This document shows positions 32,101 through 40,807 of a stretch of 64,000 nt of DNA, one piece after another. Position numbers and translations under genes: made by a program. The stretch is from Janthinobacterium sp. LM6. Lineage in GTDB: Bacteria; Pseudomonadota; Gammaproteobacteria; Burkholderiales; Burkholderiaceae_D. The DNA is taken from assembly GCF_002002885.1 (NCBI RefSeq), contig NZ_CP019510.1:4650001-4714000 (forward strand). The letters are read 5' to 3'. Positions within the stretch are counted from its first letter, which is position 1. Each line of letters begins with the position of its first letter. The notes under the pieces were generated by a model. It made no database searches. It was given only the letters and a program-made list of their open reading frames with translations, and had not been told where the DNA came from.

Positions 32101-32281
32101 GCCCCATGACTTCGGGACTGGCGCCCGGGTACAGAGTCTGCACCTGGATGGTGGGGAAGTCCACCTGCGGCAAGGCGGCCAGCGGCAGGAACTTGAAGCC
32201 GACCAGCCCCGCCAGCACGATGGCCAGCATCAGCAGCGCCGTGGCGACGGGGCGCTTGATGAAGGGAGTCGATGGACTCAT
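29162..32281 (-). CDS. mdtB: RND multidrug efflux permease, MdtB-like
   Basis: A 1039-residue RND pump subunit, the usual length for the family. It begins with the standard FIKRPVATALLMLAIVLAG span, has GFVVDDAIVMIENIARYIEEGE in the TM4 region with the proton-relay aspartates, and ends with GIVKKNAIMMIDFAIEAERDEG and the last spans. With the downstream MdtC-like gene it would form the two-component heterotrimer that exports compounds such as bile salts and novobiocin in E. coli; the substrates here are not known. Both ends overlap the neighbouring genes by 4 nt, so production is translationally coupled. Confidence 0.92.
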   Translation of the reverse strand: MSPSTPFIKRPVATALLMLAIVLAGLVGFKFLPLAALPQVDFPTIQVQTLYPGASPEVMGQTVTAPLERQFGQMSGLQRMSSTSAAGVSIITLQFTLGQTLDVAEQEVQAAINAGGSLLPTDLPAPPVYAKINPADAPVLTLAITSDTMPLTQVQNIVNTRLALKISQVNGVGLVSLSGGQRPAVRIQGDTKLLASYGLGLDSLRTAIAAANVNSAKGSFDGPTRSFTINANDQLVTAEDYKRLIITYKNGAPVRLSDVANVVDSAENTRLGAWSGKQPAIILNVQRQPGANVIKTVDAIKALLPDLQASLPAAMKLDVLSDRTTGIRASVEHVEMELLLSVLLVVLVIFAFLHSMRATVIASLSVPISLIGACGVMYLLGYSLNNLSLMALTIATGFVVDDAIVMIENIARYIEEGETPMAAALKGASQIGFTIISLTVSLIAVLIPLLFMGDVVGRLFREFAMTLAITILISAVVSLTLVPMMSARWLKSHADEKISATGQRIQAFLDRVIVQYDHALVWVLKRQGLTLLVALATLLLTVILYITIPKGLFPTQDTGQLQARIETSQAVSYERMATSQQAAASALLEDPAVDTLSSLVGVDAANNTMLHTGSMLINLKRPRSGSQDEIMERLRNRVAKVAGVTLYLQPTQDLTIDAESGPTQYRVSLEGADTATVTEWAGKLAARMREKSQLRNVVTDAGATGAAVTVAIDRDSAARMSVTTATVDDALYNAFGQRIISTIFTETNQYRVILEAQPGIVTTPSDLSDLQVRTGSGKSTPLSAFASVSEKQAPLQITHVAQYPATTLGFDTTQGVALGSAVDAIRQAAKDIALPPSVTLTFLGAAGAYENSLSNQLWLILAAVVCVYIVLGVLYESYIHPLTILSTLPSAGVGALLALMISGQDLGVIGIIGIILLIGIVKKNAIMMIDFAIEAERDEGKSPQEAIHQAALLRFRPILMTTLAALFAAVPLMLGWGEGAELRRPLGLAIFGGLIVSQVLTLFTTPVIYLGFDRLGQRFARKTPGVKLDKPADNAGSAA

Positions 32282-33639
32282 TGCGCTGCGCCCTTCGCCG
32301 GCGCCGTGGCTGGCGCACTGGCCGGCGCCGATGCGGATGCCGAGGCGCTGGCCGCGCCGCCACTGCCATCAGGGTGCTGGCGGCGGTGGCGGCGTTCGCC
32401 GTTCGCCCCGGCCGCACCGGCGCCGCCCATGGCAGGCTTGTCGCCCGCCAGCGTGACTTTCGCGCCCTCCTTCAGGCGGTCGGCGCCTTCCGTGATGACT
32501 TGTTCTCCCGCTTCCAGGCCGGCGCGGATTTCCACCATGTCGGTGGTGGCCTGGCCCCGCGTGACCATGCGCACGGTGACGGTCTTGTCGGCCTTGAGCA
32601 CATACACGAAGTCGCCGTTGTTGCTGTGGCGCAGGGCTGTGACGGGCACCAGCACGGCGCCCGTGATGTTGCCCAGTTCCAGGCGCACGTTGACGAACTG
32701 GCTGGGGAACAGGGCCATCTTGTCATTCGTGTAGCGGGCCTTCGCGCGCACGGTGCCCGTCTGCACATCGACCTGATTGTCCAGCGCCGTCAAGCTGCCC
32801 TTGTCCAGGGTATGCGTGCGCGTGCGGTCCAGCGCCAGCGCCGCCAGGGCCGTGCCGCCATTCAGGCGTTCCTGGATGGTCTGGACCTTATCCTGCGGCA
32901 CGGAGAATTCCACGTCGATGGGCGACAGCTGCGTCACCACCACCACGCCGCCCGTATCGCCGGTGCTCACCAGGTTGCCGATATCGACCACCTTCAAGCC
33001 CGCGCGGCCGCTGATCGGCGACACCACCTTGGTGTAGCCCAGGTTCAGCCTGGCCGTGCCTTCGGCCGCGCGGTCCGTCATGACCGTGCCTTCCAATTGT
33101 TTGACCAGGGCGGCCTGCGTGTCGACGTCCTGGCGCGCGATGGAATCCTGGCCCAGCAGGGTTTGATAGCGCTTCAGGGTCAGGCGCGCGTTTTCCAGCT
33201 GCGCTTCATCGCGCTGGCGCTGGCCCGTGGCCTGCATCAGCGCCATCTCGAACTGGGCCGGGTCGATCTGCGCCACCACCTGGCCCGCCTTGACCATGCC
33301 GCCTTCCTTGAATTTCAGCTCCTTCAAAATGCCCGATACTTGCGGGCGCACCGTCACGGTGGACGCAGCCGTCACCGTGCCCAGCGCATCGAGCACCACG
33401 GGCAAGTCGGATTTCACGGCCGTGGCCACGCCCACGGTGGTCGAGGGGCCGCCGCGGCGCCCGCCGGGGCCTCCCGGCCCTCCGGGACCACCGGCGCCGG
33501 GCTGCGCGCTGACACCGGTATGGGTCAGGTACCAGGCACCGCCCCCCAGCGCAGCCATCACGGCCAGCGCGATGACCGTGCCGACGATTTTCGAACGGCG
33601 GCTGCGCCGCGGGGTGTTGGGTGTTGTCTGCGAATCCAT
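32278..33639 (-). CDS. mdtA: RND efflux periplasmic adaptor, MdtA-like
   Basis: A 453-residue membrane-fusion protein and first gene of the efflux operon. A single N-terminal anchor span (about 22-40) is followed by a Gly/Pro-rich linker (GGPGGPGGPGGRRGG) and then lipoyl/barrel-sandwich, helical-hairpin and beta-barrel domains (VRPQVSGILKELKFKEGGMVKAGQVVAQIDPA; FSVPQDKVQTIQERL). The C-terminal tail is unusually rich in Ser, Ala and Pro (about 420-453). It bridges the permease heterotrimer and the outer-membrane channel. The 400-bp region upstream contains a long palindrome that may be the operator. No BaeSR-like two-component system is adjacent. Confidence 0.92.
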   Translation of the reverse strand: MDSQTTPNTPRRSRRSKIVGTVIALAVMAALGGGAWYLTHTGVSAQPGAGGPGGPGGPGGRRGGPSTTVGVATAVKSDLPVVLDALGTVTAASTVTVRPQVSGILKELKFKEGGMVKAGQVVAQIDPAQFEMALMQATGQRQRDEAQLENARLTLKRYQTLLGQDSIARQDVDTQAALVKQLEGTVMTDRAAEGTARLNLGYTKVVSPISGRAGLKVVDIGNLVSTGDTGGVVVVTQLSPIDVEFSVPQDKVQTIQERLNGGTALAALALDRTRTHTLDKGSLTALDNQVDVQTGTVRAKARYTNDKMALFPSQFVNVRLELGNITGAVLVPVTALRHSNNGDFVYVLKADKTVTVRMVTRGQATTDMVEIRAGLEAGEQVITEGADRLKEGAKVTLAGDKPAMGGAGAAGANGERRHRRQHPDGSGGAASASASASAPASAPATAPAKGAAQ

Positions 33640-34046
33640 CGCTTATCCTTGTCTAGGCCGCTGGCACGGCGAGTCTGTGGCGCCGGCCGAGGTGGAACAC
33701 ACTCAGGCCGGACGACCGTTTTTCGGGGTTGTTTCGGTACAAAGCCGGGGGAGTCAAGAGCTGAAAGTCAGCTGAAAAAACATCGCTCCCTAGCGTGAAA
33801 CGACTCTAGCATAGTCATGTAACTGTTTCATTTCTACTTGAAACAATTACACACAGCCAGGCAGGCCTGGGAGGACCGGGCGGGCCGGCAGGCACGCCGC
33901 CCCTGTGGGGGAATGGTGAAAAAATCAGGCTTGCGGGGCGCCGCGCCCCGGCGCCGGCGGTGCGCGGGCGACTCGCATGCAGATACAAACTCGCTACAAA
34001 TCTCCCGCCAGCCGGCTTGACCTGGCCCCGCGCACGCCGTTGACGC
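33640..34046. other. Intergenic region upstream of efflux operon
   Basis: About 400 bp with no convincing gene. It must contain the promoter of the minus-strand efflux operon. The main structured element is the palindrome at 33819-33850. The GC-rich right part next to the GNAT stop codon shows nothing I can name. Confidence 0.6.
33819..33850. promoter_or_regulatory. 32-bp palindrome, candidate operator of efflux operon
   Basis: GTAACTGTTTCA (33819-33830) and TGAAACAATTAC (33839-33850) are 12-bp inverted arms with one mismatch, separated by TTTCTACT. It lies about 180 bp upstream of the adaptor start. The symmetry and length fit a TetR- or MarR-type repressor site, but no such regulator gene is adjacent, so the protein that binds it is unknown. 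Confidence 0.5.
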
Positions 34047-34598
34047 TTACAGGGTCATGCCGAGGATGACATCCTGATAGTCGGTGCGGCCCACGCGGAA
34101 GGTGCGCCGGCCCACCTGCGCAAAGCCGCAACGCGCATAAAACGCCAGCGCATCGTGGTTTTCCGCGTACACGCCCAGCAGCACCCGCCCTGCCCCGCTG
34201 GCGCGCGCTTGGCTCAGCGCCGCCTGCATCAGGCGCTGGCCCACGCGCCGGCCCTGGAAGCGGTGCAGCAGGTAGATGCGCTTGATTTCCAGGTCGTCCG
34301 GCCGCGGGTCGGCCACCGGCAGGCTGGCCGGACTGAGTACCAGGTAGCCGACGGGCGCGCCGCCGGGCGTGGCCTCGGCCAGCCACAGGCGCATGGCCGG
34401 CAGCGCCAGCCAGTCGCGGTACAGCTGCGCGTCGTGCTGGCGCTGGCAATGGGCGATGACGTCGGCGCCATCGAGGATGCCGGCGAACGCCTCCAGGAAA
34501 GTCGCTTGCCCCACCAGCGCCAGCGCCGCTTCATCGCCCTTCGCGCACGGCCGGATGGCGATCGCCGCGTCAGTGTGTGTACTCATGTCGCTTGCCAT
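34047..34598 (-). CDS. GNAT family N-acetyltransferase
   Basis: A 183-residue acetyltransferase. AGGAG 7 nt before the ATG at 34598 favours this start over the Met at residue 5. The acetyl-CoA-binding motif A is seen as IKRIYLLHRFQGRRVGQRLMQAAL (R/Q-x-x-G-x-G/A signature), followed by LGVYAENHDALAFYARCGFAQVG, the usual motif B end of GNAT enzymes. These proteins acetylate small amines or protein N termini; no substrate can be inferred. The gene is downstream of sppA on the same strand, separated by a hairpin. Confidence 0.88.
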   Translation of the reverse strand: MASDMSTHTDAAIAIRPCAKGDEAALALVGQATFLEAFAGILDGADVIAHCQRQHDAQLYRDWLALPAMRLWLAEATPGGAPVGYLVLSPASLPVADPRPDDLEIKRIYLLHRFQGRRVGQRLMQAALSQARASGAGRVLLGVYAENHDALAFYARCGFAQVGRRTFRVGRTDYQDVILGMTL

Positions 34599-34618
34599 GC
34601 TGTGCTCCTGATATGAAA

Positions 34619-34640
34619 CAAGCCGGACGAAGCCGGCTTG
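34619..34640 (-). terminator. Hairpin after sppA
   Basis: CAAGCCGG (34619-34626) and CCGGCTTG (34633-34640) make a perfect 8-bp stem with a 6-nt loop, 22 nt past the sppA stop on the minus strand. The next minus-strand bases are TTTCATATC, a weak T tract, so termination may be partial and the GNAT gene could still be reached. Confidence 0.5.
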
Positions 34641-34661
34641 GGTATGCTGTTGATGTGGGGG

Positions 34662-36536
34662 TTACTTGCCGCCCAAAGGCACCTCGCACAGGCAGTGCGT
34701 GAGGGCCATGAACGGTTTGTGCTCGCGCGTGATGCCCGACAGCCAGGAGAGGTCCTGCGCCATGCCCAGCGCCGCGTCGGCCGGCAAGCCCGTGCCGGCC
34801 AGGCCCAGTTTCACGTGTTCGCCCAGTCCCAGCGAGGCCATGGCCTTCGAGCCGAACATGCCGATCAGGCGGTCCACGTTCGACGTTTCCTGCTCCAGGT
34901 ACGTCACGCGGTAGTCGGCGCCCAGCTTGGCGCGCTTGGCGGCCGACGCCAGCGCATCGCCATAGCTGCCGATGCGGTCGACCAGGTTGCGCTCTTTCGC
35001 CTGCAAGCCCGTCCAGACGCGGCCCTGCGCCACTTCATTGATCTTTTCCGGCGTCGTCTTGCGCGCCTTGGCGGCCAGGTTCAGGAAGTCGCCATACACG
35101 TGGTTGATCGAACCCTGGATCACTTGCGCGAAGCGGGGGTCGAGCGGACGCAAAGGGTTGCCCGCGTCGGCCAGCCAGGTGGTCGGCGAGCCGGCCGTGT
35201 GGATGCCCAGCTTTTCCACCACCTTGTCGGCCGTCGGCAGAATCGCGAACACGCCGATGGAACCGGTGATGGTGGCCGCGTCGGCGATGACTTCATCGGA
35301 CGAGGTGCTGATCCAGTAGCCGCCGGAAGCGGCCACGTTGCCCATCGAGACGACCACCGGCTTGCCGGCGGCGCGCGTCAGTTCCAGTTCGCGGCGGATC
35401 AATTCCGAGCCGAAGGCGCTGCCGCCCGGCGAATCGACGCGCAGCACGATGGCCTTGATCGACTTGTCTTCGCGCGCCTGGCGGATCAGACGCGAGGTGG
35501 ACAGGCCGCCGATGGCGCCCGGCGGCGCGATGCCGTCGCCGATTTCACCCGAGGCGATGACCACGCCGACGGCGTCGCCGATGTGCACGGGGCGCAGGCG
35601 CGCCAGGTAGTCGGTGTAGTTCACCTGGCGGAAGTTCGTCCCTTCCGTATTTTTGGCGCCGCGCGCCATCATGAACTGGCGCAGTTCATCGCGCGTTTTC
35701 AGGCCGTCGACCAGCTTGGCGTCCAGCGACAGCTTGCCCAGGTCGCCGCCGGCAGCCGTCATCAGCGCGGGCAGCGCATCGATCGATTGCATGATGGCGC
35801 CGGCCGGCAGCTTGCGCGCCTTTTCCACGTCCGTCGTGTAGGTGGTCCACAGGCCGTTGTTCAGGTAGCGGTCCGCTTCGGCCGCCGCTTCGGACGGGCC
35901 GTTGGCGATGAAAGGCTCGGCCGCGCTCTTATACGTGCCCACTTTCAGCAGGTTGACCGTCACACCCACCTTGTCGAGCGCGTCGCGGTAGTAATTGCGG
36001 TAGCGGCCAAAGCCTTCCAGCATGACGCCGCCCATCGGGTGCAGGAATACCTCGTCGGCCTTGACCGCCACCAGGTACTGGCGCTGGTTGTAGCTCGAAC
36101 CCCAGGCCGTCACTTTCTTGCCCGAGGCGCGGAAGCGTCCCACGCCGGCCGCCACTTCGCGCAGCGACGCCAGGCCGCCGCCCTGCAATTCGTCAAGCAG
36201 GATGACCATCGAGCCGATGTTCTTGTCCTTGGCCGCCGTGTCGAGCACGGCCAGCACGTCGCGCAGCTGCACGCTTTTCTTGACTTCGCCGCTGACATTG
36301 GCCAGTACCGCTTCGCGCACGCCGCCCGGCGTTTCCTCGACCAGCGGGCCTTGCAAGTCCAGCACCAGCGTGGTCTTGTCCGCCAGGGGCTTGGCGCCGC
36401 CGCCGAAGATGGCGATCAGGATGGCGATGACGATCAGCAGGAAAATCAGGTTGATGACCGCGCGGCGGGTGGCGTCCAGCGCGCGCCAGAATGCGCCAAA
36501 GCCGCGGCGCAGCGGCGGGAAGGGGTTGAGTGACAT
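34662..36536 (-). CDS. sppA: Signal peptide peptidase SppA, 67K type
   Basis: A 624-residue membrane-anchored protease that degrades cleaved signal peptides in the inner membrane and periplasm. A short basic N terminus is followed by a single span (about 26-45, INLIFLLIVIAILIAIFGGG). Two tandem S49 domains follow. The catalytic dyad is visible as Lys203 in KVGTYKSAAEPF and Ser404 in GNVAASGGYW, close to Lys209 and Ser409 of E. coli SppA. VDSPGGSAFGSELI gives the conserved oxyanion-side glycine run. Length and motifs agree with the long Gram-negative form. Upstream is a symporter gene on the same strand. Confidence 0.94.
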   Translation of the reverse strand: MSLNPFPPLRRGFGAFWRALDATRRAVINLIFLLIVIAILIAIFGGGAKPLADKTTLVLDLQGPLVEETPGGVREAVLANVSGEVKKSVQLRDVLAVLDTAAKDKNIGSMVILLDELQGGGLASLREVAAGVGRFRASGKKVTAWGSSYNQRQYLVAVKADEVFLHPMGGVMLEGFGRYRNYYRDALDKVGVTVNLLKVGTYKSAAEPFIANGPSEAAAEADRYLNNGLWTTYTTDVEKARKLPAGAIMQSIDALPALMTAAGGDLGKLSLDAKLVDGLKTRDELRQFMMARGAKNTEGTNFRQVNYTDYLARLRPVHIGDAVGVVIASGEIGDGIAPPGAIGGLSTSRLIRQAREDKSIKAIVLRVDSPGGSAFGSELIRRELELTRAAGKPVVVSMGNVAASGGYWISTSSDEVIADAATITGSIGVFAILPTADKVVEKLGIHTAGSPTTWLADAGNPLRPLDPRFAQVIQGSINHVYGDFLNLAAKARKTTPEKINEVAQGRVWTGLQAKERNLVDRIGSYGDALASAAKRAKLGADYRVTYLEQETSNVDRLIGMFGSKAMASLGLGEHVKLGLAGTGLPADAALGMAQDLSWLSGITREHKPFMALTHCLCEVPLGGK

Positions 36537-36611
36537 CGATGCTCCGTGAGGTTATGTACCTAAAGGAAATCAATATAGCTGAAAATGGCCGCGATCGCCT
36601 TGGGATTCGTC

Positions 36612-38090
36612 TTATTTTGACAAGTATTGCGCGTCCTGGGCGCCCTGCCCTGGCGACGTGGAAATGAGGAACAGGCCGCCCAGCACGAGGGCGCCATTCA
36701 GTATCAGCAATTCCAGGCCGAGGCGGTAATGCGCGAACAGCAGCGCCTGCTCCTGCTCGATCAGCGCGCACAGCAGCGGCCCGGCCACGGCCACCAGCGG
36801 CACCCAGCGGTCGCGCACGCCGCGCCGGCTCAGCAGGCCGAAGGCGAACAAGCCCAGCAGCGGACCGTAGGTATAGCTGGCCAGCTTCAGGATCACGCCT
36901 ATCATGCTGGGATCATCGAGCCACTTGAAGGCCATGATCAATATCAAGAACAATGCGGAAAAGCCCAGGTGCACGCGGCGGCGCCAGCGCATCTGCGTGG
37001 CGGCGCTCAAATCCTGCCGGCGCTGCAAGCCCAAAATATCGATGCAGAAGGTGGACGTGAGCGCCGTGAGCGCCCCGTCCACGCTGGGGAACAGGGCGGA
37101 AATGAGGGCGATGAAGAAAATCAGCTGCACCACGGCGGGAAAGTGACCGAGCACGACGGCGGGGAAGAGTTTATCGCCCGTCGCCGTCACGCCGGCCAGC
37201 GGCGCGTACAGGTGCAGCAGGCCGCCCAGAAACAGGAACAGCAGCAGCACGCCGGTCAGCACGACGGTGAGACTCAGCATGTTTTTTTGCGAATCGCGCA
37301 AGGTCCGCACGGAAATGTTCTTTTGCATCATTTCCTGGTCCATGCCCGTCATGGCAATCGTGATGAACATGCCGGCGAGAATGTGCTTCCACACGTAGGC
37401 GGGGCTGTCCGGGTCGGTAGTGAACATGCGCGTGAGGCCTTGCGCGCGCATGCGTTCGAGGCTGTCGACGAGCGACAAGTCCATCTCTCGCAGCAAAAAC
37501 ACGCTGCAGATGACGAGGCCGGCCAGCATGCACGCCGTTTGCAGGGTATCGGTCCAGACGATGGTTTTCACGCCCCCGTCATAGGTGTACAGCAGGATCA
37601 GCAGCAGCACGACGCACGACGTCAGCCAGAACGGCACGCCCAGGCTGTCGAGAATAGTTGCCTGCAGGATATTAACCACCAGATACAGCCGCGCCGTGGC
37701 GCCCAGCAGGCGCGAAACGATGAAAAACGCCGCCCCGCTCTGGTAGGAACGCCGGCCCAGACGCACTTCCAGGTAGCGGTAGATGGAGGTCAGCTGCAGC
37801 CGGTAGTACAGCGGCAGCAAGATAAAGGTGATGGCCAGGTAGCCGAGCACATAGCCGAGCATCAGCTGGATATAGCCGAAGCCGTTGCTGCCCACGGCGC
37901 CCGGCACGCTGATGAAGGTCACGCCCGTCAAGGTGGTGCCCACCATGCCGAAGGCCACCAGCATCCAGTTGCTGTCCTTGTTGCCGATGAAAAAACTGTC
38001 GTTGGTGGCATGGCGCGAGGTGCGCCACGCCACGCCCAGCAGGATCAAAAAATACGCGAGGACGACTGAAAACAGGGTGACTGGGGACAT
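36612..38090 (-). CDS. Sodium:solute symporter (SSS family)
   Basis: An inner-membrane transporter of about 492 residues with around thirteen hydrophobic spans. I use the ATG at 38090 (MSPVTLFSVV); an upstream TTG at 38138 is possible and neither start has a clear ribosome-binding site. Conserved SSS features include RTSRHATNDSFFIGNKDSNW after TM1, GTTLTGVTFISVPGAVG in TM2, and MFITIAMTGMDQEMMQKN in the middle. The family imports sugars, amino acids, nucleosides or organic acids with sodium; the closest look is to the YidK/SglT-like branch with unassigned substrate. It sits between sppA and the YeeE/YedE permease on the same strand. Confidence 0.88.
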   Translation of the reverse strand: MSPVTLFSVVLAYFLILLGVAWRTSRHATNDSFFIGNKDSNWMLVAFGMVGTTLTGVTFISVPGAVGSNGFGYIQLMLGYVLGYLAITFILLPLYYRLQLTSIYRYLEVRLGRRSYQSGAAFFIVSRLLGATARLYLVVNILQATILDSLGVPFWLTSCVVLLLILLYTYDGGVKTIVWTDTLQTACMLAGLVICSVFLLREMDLSLVDSLERMRAQGLTRMFTTDPDSPAYVWKHILAGMFITIAMTGMDQEMMQKNISVRTLRDSQKNMLSLTVVLTGVLLLFLFLGGLLHLYAPLAGVTATGDKLFPAVVLGHFPAVVQLIFFIALISALFPSVDGALTALTSTFCIDILGLQRRQDLSAATQMRWRRRVHLGFSALFLILIMAFKWLDDPSMIGVILKLASYTYGPLLGLFAFGLLSRRGVRDRWVPLVAVAGPLLCALIEQEQALLFAHYRLGLELLILNGALVLGGLFLISTSPGQGAQDAQYLSK

Positions 38091-38158
38091 GGGCGATACG
38101 CTGGCGGCAAGGGGAACAGGGGCAGAAATATACAGCAAAGCCCCTGTTTATGCCGGCC

Positions 38159-39376
38159 TCAGCAGCCAGTCGGTTTGACTTTCTCCACTTCCAGGCCGAA
38201 CCACGGACGCAGGCGCGTGCCGATGACGTTGCCGAGGAAGGCGCAGACCAGCCACAGCCAGCCGTGCAGGCTGCCCGAGACGATGCCGCTGAAATACGCG
38301 CCGATATTGCAGCCGTAGGCCAGGCGCGCGCCATAGCCGAGCAGCAAGCCGCCGACGACGGCGGCGATGATCGAACGGCGCGGGATGCGCCACACGGGCG
38401 CGTAACGTCCGGCCAGGGCCGCCGCCAGCATGGCGCCCAGCACGATGCCGATGTCCATCACGGAAGTCTTGTCTTGCGTCAATGGCGCGGCCAGGGCGGC
38501 GGCATTCGCCTTGGTGGACCAGTAGGCCCAGCTGGCCGTGTCGATGCCGACCACGGACGCCGCCTTGGCGCCCCACAGGGCAAACGCGGACGTCACGCCC
38601 CATGGACGGCCCGACAATGCCAGCGTGGCGAAATTCAGCACGACGAGCGCAACGGCGCCCGCCACCAGCGGCCACGGGCCGTGCAGCCAGGGCGACGCCT
38701 GCGCCGAGCGCAGGGGCGTGGCGACGAGCTTGCCATGGCGGCGCTTTTCAACGAAGACCGTAATGGCGGCGATCAAGGCAAAAACGATCCAGTTCAGCGC
38801 CAGCGCCGGCGCCAGGCCCAGTGTCGTGACGAGGGAAATGGGTTTCAATTGCGGCAGCGCCGTCCAGAACGGCATGTGCGCCGTGCCGATCACGGAGCCG
38901 ACGATGAAGGCGGCCAGGGTGATGAGCATGCGCGTGCTGCCGCCGCCGACTGTATATAAGGTGCCGGACGCGCAGCCGCCGCCCAGCTGCATGCCGATGC
39001 CGAAGATGAAGGCGCCGAAGATGACGGAAGTGCCGGCCGGCGAAACGAGGCCCGCGACGGGCGTGCCGAACAGGGTGCCGGCGGACAGCGCGGGGAAAAA
39101 CAGCGCCACGCCCACGGCCAGCATCAGCATTTGCGCGCGCAAGCCGTCGCCGCGGCCATCGGCGATGAAGACGCGCCAGGCTGACGTGAAACCGAACGCC
39201 GCGTGATACAGGGTGATGCCGAGCAAGGCGCCCACCACGTACAGCGCGGCCTGGTTGATGCCGACGGTGTGCGCCAGGTACCATGCACCGATCAGGATGA
39301 GCAACAGGGCGACGCCCAGCGGTTTCGGATTGATGGCGGCGCGCAGGCGCAGCAGTGACATTGCGGTATCGGACAT
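38159..39376 (-). CDS. YeeE/YedE family sulfur-compound permease
   Basis: A 405-residue inner-membrane protein with two YeeE/YedE halves. The conserved motifs are FGIGMQLGGGCASGTLYTVGGGS (Cys135) and GYGARLAYGCNIGAYFSG (Cys356), matching the cysteine sites used by the TsuA thiosulfate transporter for substrate handover. A cysteine is also the last residue. TsuA-type proteins import thiosulfate and usually act with a TusA-like sulfur carrier; no TusA gene lies next to it here. Its stop codon is 69 nt upstream of the symporter ATG, so the two may be co-transcribed. The family is clear, while the imported sulfur species is inferred. Confidence 0.88.
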   Translation of the reverse strand: MSDTAMSLLRLRAAINPKPLGVALLLILIGAWYLAHTVGINQAALYVVGALLGITLYHAAFGFTSAWRVFIADGRGDGLRAQMLMLAVGVALFFPALSAGTLFGTPVAGLVSPAGTSVIFGAFIFGIGMQLGGGCASGTLYTVGGGSTRMLITLAAFIVGSVIGTAHMPFWTALPQLKPISLVTTLGLAPALALNWIVFALIAAITVFVEKRRHGKLVATPLRSAQASPWLHGPWPLVAGAVALVVLNFATLALSGRPWGVTSAFALWGAKAASVVGIDTASWAYWSTKANAAALAAPLTQDKTSVMDIGIVLGAMLAAALAGRYAPVWRIPRRSIIAAVVGGLLLGYGARLAYGCNIGAYFSGIVSGSLHGWLWLVCAFLGNVIGTRLRPWFGLEVEKVKPTGC

Positions 39377-39451
39377 GGGGAGTATGGGCGAGAGAAAGGT
39401 AAGCGCTATTGTAAACCCTGCTCTCGCGCATGCCAGCGACTTGCCTGTAGA

Positions 39452-40663
39452 CTAATGCCCCACCGCATGCATCGACTTTTCGCCGCCCGCACGCACGGGG
39501 ATGGGATTCAAGCGGTCCATCCGGCCGCTCAAGGCCGTCAAGCCAAAGGCGCCCAGCACGACGATGGCGCCGATCCAGCCCGTATGCGCGAGGCCCAGGT
39601 GTTCGACGATCAGGCCGCCGCCCCAGGCGCCGCCGGCGATGCCCAGATTAAAGGCGGCGATATTCAGGCCCGAGGCCACGTCGACGGCGCGGGGCGTGAA
39701 ATGTTCCGCTTGCTGCACGACATACACTTGCAAGCCAGCCACGTTACCGAAGGCCACGGCGCCCCACAGCAGCACGGTGATGACGACGAGCACGGGATGC
39801 GGCGCCGTGAAGGTCAACAGCAGCAAAACCAACGCCAGCAGCAGGAAGATCAGTTTCAGGGCGCGCACTGGGCCTTTCTTGTCGGCCAGCTTGCCGCCCC
39901 AGATATTACCGAACGCCACGGAGACGCCATACACGAGCATCACCACGCCCACGGCGCCGGCGCTGAAACCCGACACTTGCTGCAAAATCGGCGCCAGATA
40001 GGTAAAGGCGATGAAGGAGCCGCCATAGCCGACGGCCGTCATGGCGTACACCAGCAGCAGGCGCGGCTGGCCCAGCACCTGCACTTGCTGCAGCAGCGAG
40101 GCCGGTTTGCTGTGCTTGATGGTCGATGGCACGTACAGCAGGCTGCCGACAAAGGCGACCAGGCCCAGCGCCGAAACGGCGAGGAAAGTTTCGCGCCAGC
40201 CGAAATGCTGGCCGATGAAAGTACCCAGCGGCACGCCCGTCACCAGGGCCACGGTCAAGCCCGTAAACATGATGGCAATCGCGCTGGCCGCCTTGTCCTT
40301 CGGCACCAGCGAGGTGGCGATGGTCGAGCCGATGGAAAAGAACACGCCATGCGCCAGCCCCGTCAGGATGCGGGCGACGACGAGGGTTTCGTAGCCCGGC
40401 GATTTCCAGGCCAGCAAGTTACCCAGGGTGAACAAGATCATCAGCGACAGCAGCAGGGTCTTGCGGGGAATCTTGCCCGTCAGGGCAGTCAGCACGGGCG
40501 CGCCGACGGCGACACCCAGCGCATACAGGCTGACCAGCAAGCCGGCCGACGGCAGGTTGACGCCCAGGTCGGCGGCGATGGTGGGCAACAGCCCCACGAT
40601 GACAAACTCGGTGGTTCCGATGGCAAATGCGCTGAGGGTCAGCGCGAGCAAGGCAATGGGCAT
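39452..40663 (-). CDS. MFS transporter, DHA1/AraJ-like
   Basis: A 403-residue major-facilitator exporter with twelve spans. The ATG at 40663 has GGAG 6 nt upstream and gives the usual MPIALLALTLSAFAIGTTEFVIVGLLPTI start. The DHA1 motif C region is seen as LTGLTVALVTGVPLGTFIGQHFGWR and motif A as the loop after TM2 (TGKIPRKT). The family includes arabinose/sugar effluxers and chloramphenicol exporters; no substrate can be assigned. No regulator gene is adjacent, unlike the two related MFS genes elsewhere in the window. Confidence 0.9.
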   Translation of the reverse strand: MPIALLALTLSAFAIGTTEFVIVGLLPTIAADLGVNLPSAGLLVSLYALGVAVGAPVLTALTGKIPRKTLLLSLMILFTLGNLLAWKSPGYETLVVARILTGLAHGVFFSIGSTIATSLVPKDKAASAIAIMFTGLTVALVTGVPLGTFIGQHFGWRETFLAVSALGLVAFVGSLLYVPSTIKHSKPASLLQQVQVLGQPRLLLVYAMTAVGYGGSFIAFTYLAPILQQVSGFSAGAVGVVMLVYGVSVAFGNIWGGKLADKKGPVRALKLIFLLLALVLLLLTFTAPHPVLVVITVLLWGAVAFGNVAGLQVYVVQQAEHFTPRAVDVASGLNIAAFNLGIAGGAWGGGLIVEHLGLAHTGWIGAIVVLGAFGLTALSGRMDRLNPIPVRAGGEKSMHAVGH

Positions 40664-40807
40664 GGCAAACTCCGATAAATGATGTTGGCATGCAGTATCG
40701 GGGTTTTCTTTGTTTCGAAAAATACCTGATCGGGCAGAAGATAGTTGCGTACAGATCAATAATAGAGCGGTCTGCTACACTGGCCGCATCCACACGGGGT
40801 CACCACC

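Noticed and set aside
29438..32734. Very long open frame antisense to the RND efflux genes
   Set aside because: High GC at codon third positions keeps antisense frames open. The translation is rich in Arg, His, Gln and Gly with no domain features, and the RND genes on the other strand are certain.
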